Position numbers and translations under genes: made by a program. A DNA stretch of 64,000 bases from Zeus faber. Its lineage: Eukaryota > Chordata > Actinopteri > Zeiformes > Zeidae. Below, one piece after another: positions 22,960-35,563 of this stretch. Every line of letters begins with the position of its first letter. The stretch's first letter is position 1. The stretch lies in NCBI GenBank assembly GCA_960531495.1, contig OY482859.1, positions 32,057,789 through 32,121,788 on the forward strand, read 5' to 3'. Below the pieces are notes generated by a model. That model ran no database searches, had not been told where the DNA came from, and was given only the letters and a program-made list of their open reading frames with translations.

Positions 22960-25205
22960 TGCACCTACAAAGAGACAATTGTTCGGTGTTTCTCTAATTC
23001 AGCTAGACAGCAAATCGTCCAAACTTCTGAAAATGATCATAACTCGAAAAATACATTTTATATGGACCTAAAACTGTTTGACAAACAACACTTTAGCAGC
23101 ACATACTAGTTGATCATTGTATTTAAACTGTCTGACACTGTCACATAGAGTAATGACTGAAGCGTTTAACCGTTCCACCAAATCGACGTTAAAATCGGCT
23201 TAAAATGCATTTTTTCCCACATGTGTAGACTTTGATGAAAATTATCAGAACTCGAAAAATACATTTTATATGTGCCTAAAACTGGTTGACAAACAACACT
23301 TTAGCAGCACATACTAGTTCATCATTGTATTTAAATTGTCTGACACTGTCACATGGAGTAATGACTGAAGCGTTTAACCGATTCGCCTTTTCGACGTTTA
23401 AATCGACTGAAAATGCGTTTTTTCCCACATGTGTAGAATTTGATGAAAATTATCAGAACTCGAAAAATACATTTTATATGGGCCTAAAACTGGTTGACAA
23501 ACAAGACTTTAGCTGCACATACTAGTTTATCATTGTATTTAAACTGTCTTTGAGAAAGACTTAAGAAGCAAAATAATTGCTCCTCATATTAATTAAAGTT
23601 ATATGGTGTACTGCAGCATTCTGAATCATTCACCTACAAAGAGACAATGGTTCGGTGTTTCTCTAATTCAGCTCGACAGCAAATCGTCCAAAGTTCTGAA
23701 TATGATCATAACTCCACAAATACATGTTAGATGGGCCTAGAACTCTGTGAGAAACACTTAAGAAGCACATAATAGTTCATCATATTAATTAAATTTCTAT
23801 GCTGTACTGCAGTATACTGAATCATGCACCTACAAAGAAACAATTGTTCGGTGTTTCTCTAATTCAGCTAGACAGCAAATCGTCCAAAGTTCTGAATATG
23901 ATCATAACTCCACAAATACATGTTAGATGGGCCTAGAACTCTGTGAGAAACACTTAAGAAGCACATAATAGTTCATCATATTAATTAAATTTCTATGCTG
24001 TACTGCAGCATTCTGAATCATTCACCTACAAAGAGACAATGGTTCGGTGTTTCTCTAATTCAGCTCGACAGCAAATCGTCCAAAGTTCTGAAAATGATCA
24101 TAACTCGAAAAATACATTTTATAAGGGCCTAAAACTGGCTGACAAACAACACTTTAGCAGCACATACTAGTTTATCATTGTATTTAAACTGTCTGACACT
24201 GTCACATAGAGTAATGACTGAAGCGTTTAACCGTTCCACCAAATCGACGTTAAAATCAGCTGAAAATGCATTTTTTCCCACATGTGTAGACTTTGATGAA
24301 AATTATCAGAACTCGAAAAATACATTTTATATGGGCCTAAAACTGGTTGACAAACAAGACATAAGCAGCACATACTAGTTCATCATTGTATTTAAACTGT
24401 CTTTGAGAAAGACTTAAGAAGCAAAATAATTGTTCCTCATATTAATTAAAGTTATATGGTGTACTGCAGCATTTTGAATCATTCACCTACAAAGAGACAA
24501 TGGTTCGGTGTTTCTCTAATTCAGCTCGACAGCAAATCGTCCAAAGTTCTGAAAATGATCATAACTCCACAAATACATGTTAGATGGGCCTAGAACTCTG
24601 TGAGAAACACTTAAGAAGCACATAATAGTTCATCATATTAATTAAATTTCTATGCTGTACTGCAGTATTCTGAATCATGCGCCTACAAAGAGACAATGGT
24701 TCGGTGTTTCTCTAATTCAGCTAGACAGCAAACGGTCCAAAGTTCGGAAAATTATCAGAACTCGAAAAATACATTTTATTTGGGCCTAAAACTGGTTGAC
24801 AAACAAGACTTTAGCAGCACATACTAGTTTATCATTGTATTTAAACTGTCTGACACTGTCACATAGAGTAAAGACTGAAGTGTTTAACCGTTCCGCCAAA
24901 TCGACGTTTAAATCGACTGAAAATGCGTTTTTTCCCACGTGTAGACTTTGATGAAAATTATCTGAACTCGAAAAATACATTTTATATGGGCCTAAAACTG
25001 GTTGACAAACAAGACTTTAGCAGCACATACTAGTTCATCATTGTATTTAAACTGTCTTTGAGAAAGACTTAAGAAGCACATAATAGTTCCTCATATTAAT
25101 TAAAGTTATATGGTGTACTGCAGCATTCAAAATCATGCACCTACAAAGAGACAATTGTTCGGTGTTTCTCTAATTCAGCTAGACAGCAAATCGTCCAAAG
25201 TTCTG
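22960..25205. repeat. Higher-order block, paralogous to 41778-44023 (offset 18818), across LINE copy 2
   Basis: Landmarks 23286 and 24786 recur at 42104 and 43604. Rare shared marks support it: CCAAACTTCTG (near 23021 and 41839), TTAAATTGTCTGACAC and GTAGAATTTGATG. After about 25205 the left copy has an extra segment of about 1112 bp. Beyond that, 25898-28086 aligns with 43604-45792 at offset 17706. Confidence 0.78.
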
Positions 25206-28200
25206 AATATGATCAGAACTCCACAAATACATGTTAGATGGGCCTAGAACTCTGTGAGAAACACTTAAGAAGCACATAATAGTTCATCATATTAATTAAA
25301 TTTCTATGCTGTACTGCAGCATTCTGAATCATTCACCTACAAAGAGACAATGGTTCGGTGTTTCTCTAATTCAGCTCGACAGCAAATCGTCCAAAGTTCT
25401 GAAAATGATCATAACTCGAAAAATACATTTTATAAGGGCCTAAAACTGGCTGACAAACAACACTTTAGCAGCACATACTAGTTCATCATTGTATTTAAAC
25501 TGACTGACACTGTCACATAGAGTAATGACTGAAGCGTTTAACCGTTCCGCCAAATCGACGTTTAAATCGACTGAAAATGCGTTTTTTCCCACGTGTAGAC
25601 ATTGATGAAAATTATCATAACTCGAAAAATACGTTTTATATGGGCCTAAAACTGGTTGACAAACAAGACTTTAGCTGCACATACTAGTTTATCATTGTAT
25701 TTAAACTGTCTTTGAGAAAGACTTAAGAAGCACATAATAGTTCATCATATTAATTAAATTTCTATGCTGTACTGCAGTATTCTGAATCATGCGCCTACAA
25801 AGAGACAATGGTTCGGTGTTTCTCTAATTCAGCTAGACAGCAAACGGTCCAAAGTTCGGAAAATTATCAGAACTCGAAAAATACATTTTATTTGGGCCTA
25901 AAACTGGTTGACAAACAAGACTTTAGCAGCACATACTAGTTTATCATTGTATTTAAACTGTCTGACACTGTCACATAGAGTAATGACTGAAGTGTTTAAC
26001 CGTTCCGCCAAATCGACGTTTAAATCGACTGAAAATGCGTTTTTTCCCACGTGTAGACTTTGATGAAAATTATCTGAACTCGAAAAATACATTTTATATG
26101 GGCCTAAAACTGGTTGACAAACAAGACTTTAGCAGCACATACTAGTTCATCATTGTATTTAAACTGTCTTTGAGAAAGACTTAAGAAGCACATAATAGTT
26201 CCTCATATTAATTAAAGTTATATGGTGTACTGCAGCATTCAAAATCATGCACCTACAAAGAGACAATTGTTCGGTGTTTCTCTAATTCAGCTGGACAGCA
26301 AATCGTCCAAAGTTCTGAAAATGATCATAACTCGAAAAATACATTTTATATGGACCTAAAACTGTTTGACAAACAACACTTTAGCAGCACATACTAGTTT
26401 ATCATTGTATTTAAACTGTCTGACACTGTCACATAGAGTAATGACTGAAGCGTTTAACCGTTCCGCCAAATCGACGTTAAAATCGGCTGAAAATGCGTTT
26501 TTTCCCACGTGTAGACTTTGATGAAAATTATCAGAACTCGAAAAATACATTTTATATGGGCCTAAAACTGTTTGACAAACAACACTTTAGCAGCACATAC
26601 TAGTTGATCATTGTATTTAAACTGTCTGACACTGTCACATAGAGTAATGACTGAAGCGTTTAACCGTTCCACCAAATCGACGTTAAAATCGGCTTAAAAT
26701 GCATTTTTTCCCACATGTGTAGACTTTGATGAAAATTATCATAACTCGAAAAATACATTTTATATGGGCCTAAAACTGGTTGACAAACAACACTTTAGCA
26801 GCACATACTAGTTTATCATTGTATTTAAACTGTCTTTGAGAAAGACTTAAGAAGCACATAATAGTTCCTCATATTCATTAAAGTTATATGGTGTACTGCA
26901 GCATTCTAAATCATGCGCCTACAAAGAGACAATGGTTCGGTGTTTCTCTAATTCAGCTAGACAGCAAACGGTCCAAAGTTCGGAAAATGATCATAACTCG
27001 AAAAATACATTTTATATGGGCCTAAAACTGGTTGGCAAACAACACTTTAGCAGCACATACTAGTTTATCATTGTATTTACACTTTCTGACACTGTCACAA
27101 GGAGTAATGACTGAAGCGTTCAACCGATTCGCCTTTTCGACGTTTAAATCGGCTGAAAATGCGTTTTTTCTCACGTGTAGACTTTGATGAAAATTATCAG
27201 AATTCGAAAAATACATTTTATTTGGGCCTAAAACTGGTTGACAAACAAGACTTTAGCAGCACATACTAGTTTATCATTGTATTTAAACTGTCTGACACTG
27301 TCATATAGAGTAATGACTGAAGTGTTTAACCGTTCCGCCAAATCGACGTTTAAATCGACTGAAAATGCGTTTTTTCCCACGTGTAGACTTTGATGAAAAT
27401 TATCTGAACTCGAAAAATACATTTTATATGGGCCTAAAACTGGTTGACAAACAAGACTTTAGCAGCACATACTAGTTCATCATTGTATTTAAACTGACTG
27501 ACACTGTCACATAGAGTAATGACTGAAGCGTTTAACCGTTCCGCCAAATCGACGTTTAAATCGACTGAAAATGCGTTTTTTCCCACGTGTAGACATTGAT
27601 GAAAATTATCATAACTCGAAAAATACGTTTTATATGGGCCTAAAACTGGTTGACAAACAAGACTTTAGCTGCACATACTAGTTTATCATTGTATTTAAAC
27701 TGTCTTTGAGAAAGACTTAAGAAGCACATAATTGTTCCTCATATTAATTAAAGTTATATGGTGTACTGCAGCATTCAAAATCATGCACCTACAAAGAGAC
27801 AATTGTTCGGTGTTTCTCTAATTCAGCTAGACAGCAAATCGTCCAAAGTTCTGAAAATGATCATAACTCGAAAAATACATTTTATATGGATCTAAAACTG
27901 TTTGACAAACAACACTTTAGCAGCACATACTAGTTTATCATTGTATTTAAACTGTCTGACACTGTCACATAGAGTAATGACTGAAGCGTTTAACCGTTCC
28001 GCCAAATCGACGTTAAAATCGGCTGAAAATGCGTTTTTTCCCACGTGTAGACTTTGATGAAAATTATCAGAACTCGAAAAATACATTTTATATGGGCCTA
28101 AAACTGGTTGACAAACAACACTTTAGCAGCACATACTAGTTCATCATTGTATTTAAACTGTCTGACACTGTCACATGGAGTAATGACTGAAGCGTTTAAC

Positions 28201-31200
28201 CGATTCGCCTTTTCGACGTTTAAATCGACTGAAAATGCGTTTTTTCCCACATGTGTAGACTTTGATGAAAATTATCAGAACTCGAAAAATACATTTTATA
28301 TGGGCCTAAAACTGGTTGACAAACAAGACTTTAGCAGCACATACCAGTTTATCATTGTATTTAAACTGTCTTTGAGAAAGACTTAAGAAGCACATAATAG
28401 TTCCTCATATTCATTAAAGTTATATGGTGTACTGCAGCATTCTAAATCATGCGCCTACAAAGAGACAATGGTTCGGTGTTTCTCTAATTCAGCTAGACAG
28501 CAAACGGTCCAAAGTTCGGAAAATGATCATAACTCGAAAAATACATTTTATATGGGCCTAAAACTGGTTGGCAAACAACACATTAGCAGCACATACTAGT
28601 TTATCATTGTATTTACACTTTCTGACACTGTCACATAGAGTAATGACTGAAGCGTTCAACCGATTCGCCTTTTCGACGTTTAAATCGGCTGAAAATGCGT
28701 TTTTTCTCACGTGTAGACTTTGATGAAAATTATCAGAACTCGAAAAATACATTTTATTTGGGCCTAAAACTGGTTGACAAACAAGACTTTAGCAGCACAT
28801 ACTAGTTTATCATTGTATTTAAACTGTCTGACACTGTCACATAGAGTAATGACTGAAGTGTTTAACCGTTCCGCCAAATCGACGTTTAAATCGACTGAAA
28901 ATGCGTTTTTTCCCACGTGTAGACATTGATGAAAATTATCATAACTCGAAAAATACATTTTATATGGGCCTAAAACTGGTTGACAAACAAGACTTTAGCT
29001 GCACATACTAGTTTATCATTGTATTTAAACTGTCTTTGAGAAAGACTTAAGAAGCACATAATTGTTCCTCATATTAATTAAAGTTATATGGTGTACTGCA
29101 GCATTCAAAATCATGCACCTACAAAGAGACAATTGTTCGGTGTTTCTCTAATTCAGCTAGACAGCAAATCGTCCAAAGTTCTGAAAATGATCATAACTCG
29201 AAAAATACATTTTATATGGACCTAAAACTGTTTGACAAACAACACTTTAGCAGCACATACTAGTTTATCATTGTATTTAAACTGTCTGACACTGTCACAT
29301 AGAGTAATGACTGAAGCGTTTAACCGTTCCGCCAAATCGACGTTAAAATCGGCTGAAAATGCGTTTTTTCCCACGTGTAGACTTTGATGAAAATTATCAG
29401 AACTCGAAAAATACATTTTATATGGGCCTAAAACTGTTTGACAAACAACACTTTAGCAGCACATACTAGTTTATCATTGTATTTAAACTGACTGACACTG
29501 TCACATGGAGTAATGACTGAAGCGTTTAACCGATTCGCCTTTTCGACGTTTAAATCGACTGAAAATGCGTTTTTTCCCACGTGTAGACTTTGATGAAAAT
29601 TATCAGAACTCGAAAAATACATTTTATTCGGGCCTAAAACTGGTTGACAAACAAGACTTTAGCAGCACATACTAGTTTATCATTGTATTTAAACTGTCTG
29701 ACACTGTCACATAGAGTAATGACTGAAGCGTTTAACCGTTCCGCCAAATCAACGTTAAAATCGGCTGAAAATGCGTTTTTTCCCACGTGTAGACTTTGAT
29801 GAAAATTATCAGAACTCGAAAAATACATTTTATATGGGCCTAAAACTGGTTGACAAACAAGACTTTAGTAGCACATACTAGTTTATCATTGTATTTAAAC
29901 TGTCTGACACTGTCACAGAGTAATGGCTGAAGCGTTTAACCGATCAGCCTTTTCGACGTTTAAATCGGCTGAAAATGCGTTTTTTCCCACATGTGTAGAC
30001 TTTGATGAAAATTATCATAACTCGAAAAATACATTTTATATGGGCCTAAAACTGGTTGACAAACAACACTTTAGCAGCACATACTAGTTTATCATTGTAT
30101 TTAAACTGTCTTTGCGAAAGACTTAAGAAGCAAATAATTGTTCCTCATATTAATTAAAGTTATATGGTGTACTGCAGCATTCTAAATCATGCACCTACAA
30201 AGAGGCAATGGTTCAGTGTTTCTCAAATTCAGCTAGACAGCAAATCGTCCAAATTTCTGAAAATGATCATAACTCGAAAAATACATTTTATATGGGCCTA
30301 AAACTGGTTGACAAACAACACTTTAGCAGCACATACTAGTTCATCATTGTATTTAAACTGTCTGACACTCTCACATGGAGTAATGACTTAAGCGTTTAAC
30401 CGATTCGCCTTTTCGACGTTTAAATCGACTGAAAATGCGTTTTTTCCCACATGTGTAGACTTTGATGAAAATTATCAGAACTCGAAAAATACATTTTATA
30501 TGGGCCTAAAACTGGTTGACAAACAAGACTTTAGCAGCACATACTAGTTTATCATTGTATTTAAACTGTCTTTGAGAAAGACATAAGAAGCACATAATAG
30601 TTCCTAATATTCATTAAAGTTATATGGTGTACTGCAGCATTCTAAATCATGCGCCTACAAAGAGACAATGGTTCGGTGTTTCTCTAATTCAGCTAGACAG
30701 CAAACGATCCAAAGTTCTGAAAATGATCATAACTCGAAAAATACATTTTATATGGGCCTAAAACTGGTTGACAAACAACACTTTAGCAGCACATACTAGT
30801 TTATCATTGTATTTAAACTGTCTTTGCGAAAGACTTAAGAAGCACATAATTGTTCCTCATATTAATTAAAGTTATATGGTGTACTGCAGCACTCAAAATC
30901 ATGCACCTACAACGAGACAATGGTTCGGTGTTTCTCTAATTCAGCTAGACAGCAAATCGTCCAAAATTCTGAAAATGATCATAACTCCACAAATACATGT
31001 TAGATGGGCCTAGAACTCTGTGAGAAACACTTAAGAAGCACATAATAGTTCATCATATTAATTAAATTTCTATGCTGTACTGCAGTATTCTGAATCATGC
31101 ACCTACAAAGAGACAATGGTTCGGTGTTTCTCTAATTCAGCTAGACAGCAAATCGTCCAAAGTTCTGAAAATGATCATAACTCGAAAAATACATTTTATA

Positions 31201-31604
31201 TGGGCCTAAAACTGGTTGACAAACAACACTTTAGCAGCACATACTAGTTTATCATTGTATTTAAACTGTCTGACACTGTCACATAGAGTAATGACTGAAG
31301 CGTTTAACCGTTCCGCCAAATCGACGTTAAAATCGGCTGAAAATGCGTTTTTTCCCACGTGTAGACTTTGATGAAAATTATCAAACTCGAAAAATACATT
31401 TTATATGGGCCTAAAACTGGTTGACAAACAAGACTTTAGTAGCACATACTAGTTTATCATTGTATTTAAACTGCCTGACACTGTCACAGAGTAATGGCTG
31501 AAGCGTTTAACCGATCCGCCTTTTCGACGTTTAAATCGGCTGAAAATGCGTTTTTTCCCACATGTGTAGACTTTGATGAAAATTATCATAACTCGAAAAA
31601 CACA

Positions 31605-31731
31605 TTTTTTTTTTTTTTTTTTTTTTTAATATTAAAATACAGAATCATCAACAGTAACAATTATGCCAAGAAAACATTTTTAAACACTTGGGAAATACAT
31701 GTTTTCCCTTTTTCTCCCATTCTCTATCCTA
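31605..31731 (-). other. LINE copy 2 3' UTR and poly(A) tail
   Basis: About 100 bases of AT-rich 3' UTR followed, in element direction, by an A tail of up to 23 bases. The first four or five T of the plus-strand run can equally come from the satellite CATTTTAT, so the exact junction is ambiguous by that much. Such overlap between tail and target is expected when the poly(A) end of the RNA primes on a T-rich nick. Confidence 0.8.
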
Positions 31732-34700
31732 TCAGAATGCGAAGGAGAGAGAGTGGCATTCAGTTTCCTGGAGTAGGGTAGTTTGTTGCATGAATTGGCT
31801 TACAAAAAGGTCTTTGTTTCCTCCATATACCAACGATAGGTGGGCTTTTAGTGAGTTTCCAAAGAGGCTTTGTATGCTTACGTCTCTACCCTCATATAGT
31901 GCCAAGTTCCTTCTTGTCCATGTTGCGCGCCTGGCAAATGCCAGCACAGTGTTTATCAGTAAGTTTTCCGTTGGACTCTTTGTTTTGGGGGGGGGGCCAA
32001 ACATGTAGGCCCAGTCCCATGTAAGCCCTGTTAGTCTCCTAAGGCCACAATGTTCCACCAGTAGGCTCTTGACCCTCTCCCTATAGTTCGTGAGGGCCGT
32101 GCACCTAAGGAACAGGTGCTCAATGTCTTCTGCTTCTTCCATGCAGACCGCACACTCCCTCTTGTGCAAGTCTTTGTGTATTTGATGCAGGATGATGCCA
32201 GTAAAAATCCTCCTGTGCCTTATCTTGAAATCCAGGTGGAAGATGGCTGATGTGGCAAAAGGGATTTCCATGTTGTTCCATATATTTCTAATTGAATAGC
32301 CAGGAAATATCCTTGACCAGGCCTTTTCTGAAGCTGGAATTGTCACAATCTTTGAAATGAGTAATCTATACCAGTCTCTGGTTTTCACTGATTGGATGGT
32401 GGGGAATTTTCCTCTAAGGCACAGGAGGAAGTTCAGGGCATCATCCTGCCCCTTGGGTCCTTTCTCTTTGAGCATGCCTCGCCACTCAGGTAGTAGGCTT
32501 TGATCAAATTTTTCCCCGAAAGAGACAATCAGTTTTTCCCTGTATTGCACCTTCCATCTGTCTAATTCCCAAAGTACATTCCCTATATCAAAGTTCCCTT
32601 TGTGGTCGGTCACCTGTCCCACTCTTGTTAGGCCTGCTGCCGTCAAGTGACTGCTGACGAGGTTTCTCCCATTATAGGTGAAGCATGGATTCGAGAGGAA
32701 AGGTAACTGCAGCACATGCTCTTTTTTACTGCACTCGGGTCTGAGGTGGGGGAGTATCCTTCCCCATGCCTCCAGCACCTCCTGGTAGAAGCCCGGCAGG
32801 CCACTGTAGGTTTTTCTGGGGTAGTGGGTACAGAGATTGTATTTGCTCCTCTCCCCAAACTCCGCCAGGTAGCCTGCGAGTGCGTCCTCCCAGGGATACT
32901 GCCTCGTCGAATCCAAGAATTTCCCTATCAATTTGACCCTCAGTGCGTCTCTTTTGGCACCAATGTCAATCAGCCCTAATCCCCCCTCCCGTTTATTAGC
33001 AATTAACGTCCTGTGGGCGATCATATTTCCCTTACCCTTCCAAAGAAAGGAGGATATCTCACCGTTCAATGAATTTAGTGCCCAATCGGGCAGCTCACAG
33101 GTTCCCAAAGCATGATAAATTTTTGACAGCACTAAGGCATTAGATACTATTACCTTTCCTTTTAGACTAAGCCCCCTCGCCCTCCACAGGTTCAAGGTAC
33201 ACTGTATTTTAATTATCACACTCTTCCATGTTTTATCTCTTGCTTCACTCTCGTCTTTCCCAATGTACACACCCAAGATTTCTCTGCACCCTGTGGTCTC
33301 TTTAAGGCCCCATTTGTTTATCGTTTTTTGATTCTTACCGCAGAACATTATTGCAGATTTTTCTTTATTGATTCTTGCGCCAGAGGCTTTCTCATAGGCC
33401 CCTAGGTGTTTGAAGACATGGTCTATGCTGTCACCATCCGAGACCATGATATTAATGTTGTCTGCATATTGGACTATTTTGGTTTTGTTGCCATTTGGCG
33501 TTAAGATACCTTTTATATTTTTGTCTTTCAGTATTAGGAGTGCGAGGGGTTCTGCGACCAGGGTGTATAGCAGAGCTGAGAGGGGGCATCCCTGTCTCAC
33601 AGACCTCTCGATCCGAATGTCCCTGGTGAGAAGTCCGTTGCATTTCACCCTGCTACTCGCACTTCGATATAACACCTTGATCCAATCGATGAACTTTGCT
33701 CCGAAGCCGAACTTTTCCATTACGGACCAGAGGAACGGATGCTCAACCCTGTCAAAAGCTTTTTCTAGGTCTACTCCAAGCAGCAGGCCCCTCTGCATAG
33801 TCATTGTTTTTACTGTATCCCTAATTGTATTGATGGAGTCTGTAATATCTCTGCCTGGGATACTGTAAGTTTGCGTATTGCTGATGATTGAGCCTATTAC
33901 TGCTTTAAGTCTATTAGCCAGAATTTTTGCCAGAATCTTATAATCTGAATTGAGTAGGCTAATTGGCCTATAGTTATTCAGTTGGTTCCGGCATCCTTTA
34001 TTCTTAAATACAATTGTGATGATACCTTTTGTGAGGGAGTCCGGAGTTGTCTGGTTTACTCTAATACTAGTGTAAAGTTTTAGCAGCAAGGGGGCCAGCT
34101 GGGCTTTGAAGCACTGGTAGAACTCTGTCGAGATTCCGTCTGGGCCTGGGCTTTTGTTCTTATTTAGTCCATCTATTGCCAGTTCTACTTCCGCTAATGT
34201 GATTACCGTGTCGCACTCTTCTTTGTCGATGTGATTTATTTCCCTATCAATACATTCCAGTATTTCTTTAGTTTGTTTTGGATTGGAGCTGTTACTAGTA
34301 AAGAGGTTCTCGTAATACCTATGTATTTCGTCCAGTATGTCTTCCTGCTCAACTATTATTTCCCCCTTACTATTTTCATTCGGACCCATTCTGGCTTTGT
34401 TTTGGTTTTTTTTTTCTAGGCCAAGGAAAAAAGCTGTACATTTCTCCCCATCTGTGATATTTTTAAATCTACTTCTAACAGCTGCTCCTATGCATCTTTT
34501 CTTTTCAAAAGAGTGAAGTTTAGCTTCATATTCTTCAAATTTTGCACAACTTCTGTCAGGGTCATGGTCAAGTAATGTAATTTCTTTTGCGAGGAGGTCC
34601 CTTAATGTTCTCTCCTCCATTCCTTCCCGCCATCCTTTCTCTTTACTATAATTTATACAGGCTCTCTTAATTCGTCTTTTTACATCGTCCCATGATTTAA

Positions 34701-35535
34701 TGTAGTTTCCTTCTACAGCTAATTCATCTGTTATATTGCTCAGTAGATTCCTTATCTTTTTTTTGAAGGTTTGGTCCTCAAGGAGACTGGCATTGAAGCA
34801 CCAGATGCCCCCACCTCTGGGCCTTCCATCGTCCCCTAATTGCCAATATAAAGATGCGTGATCGCTCCAGCTATTGAACTCATATTTAATTTTGTTAATG
34901 TCTCTGATAATGCTGGAGGAAGCCAGACAGAGATCGATTCTGGACTGTTTGAGGACCCCCTTTACAATCTGCCTTCTCGAGAAGTCCCGCTTCAAAGGGT
35001 TTGAGATTCTCCACATTTCTACTAGGTTATGGTGATTTATCAAATTCATTAGGGTTGTTCGACTGGCGTCACTCTTGAAGGTATTGTTTACTGACACGTC
35101 CATTTTTGTTAGAGCCACATTAAAGTCTCCAGTTATTATTACATTGTTTCCGTACCATTTCTTTAATTTAATAAAAAACTGCTTTCTATGATTTTCATTG
35201 TTTGGTGCATATATGTTAATTATTCTATATCGTTGTTTATTAAGTGAAAAATCTACAATTAATACTCTGCCTTGATCGTCTTTGTATATCTCTTCAGCAC
35301 TCATGCCTGAAGCAATCTTAGATATGATTGCCACCCCGCATGATCTTGCTGACCCGTGGTTTGAAAATACCTGCTTGTTTCTCTGGTTCGCCACATAGTC
35401 GTGATGCTCCTGGTCCCACCAAGTTTCTTGCTGGCAGACTACATCCGAGTTCAAAGTTTGCAGTACAGAATCTATTTTCGATTTTGTGCGCAGGCCGTTA
35501 GCATTTAGAGAAGTGAAGCTAATCATAAGAGTCAC
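31732..35535 (-). CDS. LINE ORF2, copy 2, with altered RT catalytic box (YADN)
   Basis: Full-length 1267-residue ORF2, same domains as copy 1: APE endonuclease (GDFN 136-139, SDH 224-226), RT (SPGPDG 462-467, D589 in motif A) and the C-terminal C1128/C1131/H1140/C1145 cluster. One substitution (plus-strand T at 33459 where copy 1 has C at 1737) changes YADD to YADN, replacing the second catalytic aspartate D693 with asparagine. In known reverse transcriptases this aspartate binds catalytic metal, so the enzyme is predicted to be crippled, although the frame is open. Other changes include L35Q beside the endonuclease QE motif and L76S. Of 17 ORF2 differences from copy 1, 13 alter the protein. 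Confidence 0.9.
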   Translation of the reverse strand: MTLMISFTSLNANGLRTKSKIDSVLQTLNSDVVCQQETWWDQEHHDYVANQRNKQVFSNHGSARSCGVAIISKIASGMSAEEIYKDDQGRVLIVDFSLNKQRYRIINIYAPNNENHRKQFFIKLKKWYGNNVIITGDFNVALTKMDVSVNNTFKSDASRTTLMNLINHHNLVEMWRISNPLKRDFSRRQIVKGVLKQSRIDLCLASSSIIRDINKIKYEFNSWSDHASLYWQLGDDGRPRGGGIWCFNASLLEDQTFKKKIRNLLSNITDELAVEGNYIKSWDDVKRRIKRACINYSKEKGWREGMEERTLRDLLAKEITLLDHDPDRSCAKFEEYEAKLHSFEKKRCIGAAVRSRFKNITDGEKCTAFFLGLEKKNQNKARMGPNENSKGEIIVEQEDILDEIHRYYENLFTSNSSNPKQTKEILECIDREINHIDKEECDTVITLAEVELAIDGLNKNKSPGPDGISTEFYQCFKAQLAPLLLKLYTSIRVNQTTPDSLTKGIITIVFKNKGCRNQLNNYRPISLLNSDYKILAKILANRLKAVIGSIISNTQTYSIPGRDITDSINTIRDTVKTMTMQRGLLLGVDLEKAFDRVEHPFLWSVMEKFGFGAKFIDWIKVLYRSASSRVKCNGLLTRDIRIERSVRQGCPLSALLYTLVAEPLALLILKDKNIKGILTPNGNKTKIVQYADNINIMVSDGDSIDHVFKHLGAYEKASGARINKEKSAIMFCGKNQKTINKWGLKETTGCREILGVYIGKDESEARDKTWKSVIIKIQCTLNLWRARGLSLKGKVIVSNALVLSKIYHALGTCELPDWALNSLNGEISSFLWKGKGNMIAHRTLIANKREGGLGLIDIGAKRDALRVKLIGKFLDSTRQYPWEDALAGYLAEFGERSKYNLCTHYPRKTYSGLPGFYQEVLEAWGRILPHLRPECSKKEHVLQLPFLSNPCFTYNGRNLVSSHLTAAGLTRVGQVTDHKGNFDIGNVLWELDRWKVQYREKLIVSFGEKFDQSLLPEWRGMLKEKGPKGQDDALNFLLCLRGKFPTIQSVKTRDWYRLLISKIVTIPASEKAWSRIFPGYSIRNIWNNMEIPFATSAIFHLDFKIRHRRIFTGIILHQIHKDLHKRECAVCMEEAEDIEHLFLRCTALTNYRERVKSLLVEHCGLRRLTGLTWDWAYMFGPPPKTKSPTENLLINTVLAFARRATWTRRNLALYEGRDVSIQSLFGNSLKAHLSLVYGGNKDLFVSQFMQQTTLLQETECHSLSFAF

Positions 35536-35563
35536 ACTGAGAAGAGAGTATGATTTTCGACAT

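Larger units (their letters stand above)
5315..31604. repeat. Satellite DNA array, left part (A, A', B and C monomers)
   Basis: About 26.3 kb of AT-rich tandem repeats with no gaps. Every monomer shares a core running from AACTCGAAAAATACATTTTA through GGGCCTAAAACTGG, AGCAGCACATACTAG and CATTGTATTTAAACT. After this core the sequence switches between class-specific modules: class A (206 bp), A' (208 bp), B (252 bp) and C (196 bp). The classes are interspersed rather than simply alternating (runs such as A-A-A-B-A), forming larger blocks that recur at fixed offsets. I see no CENP-B-like box. Short open frames recur in each monomer (64 residues on minus, 66-79 on plus); they are by-products of the repeat and not genes. 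Confidence 0.97.
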
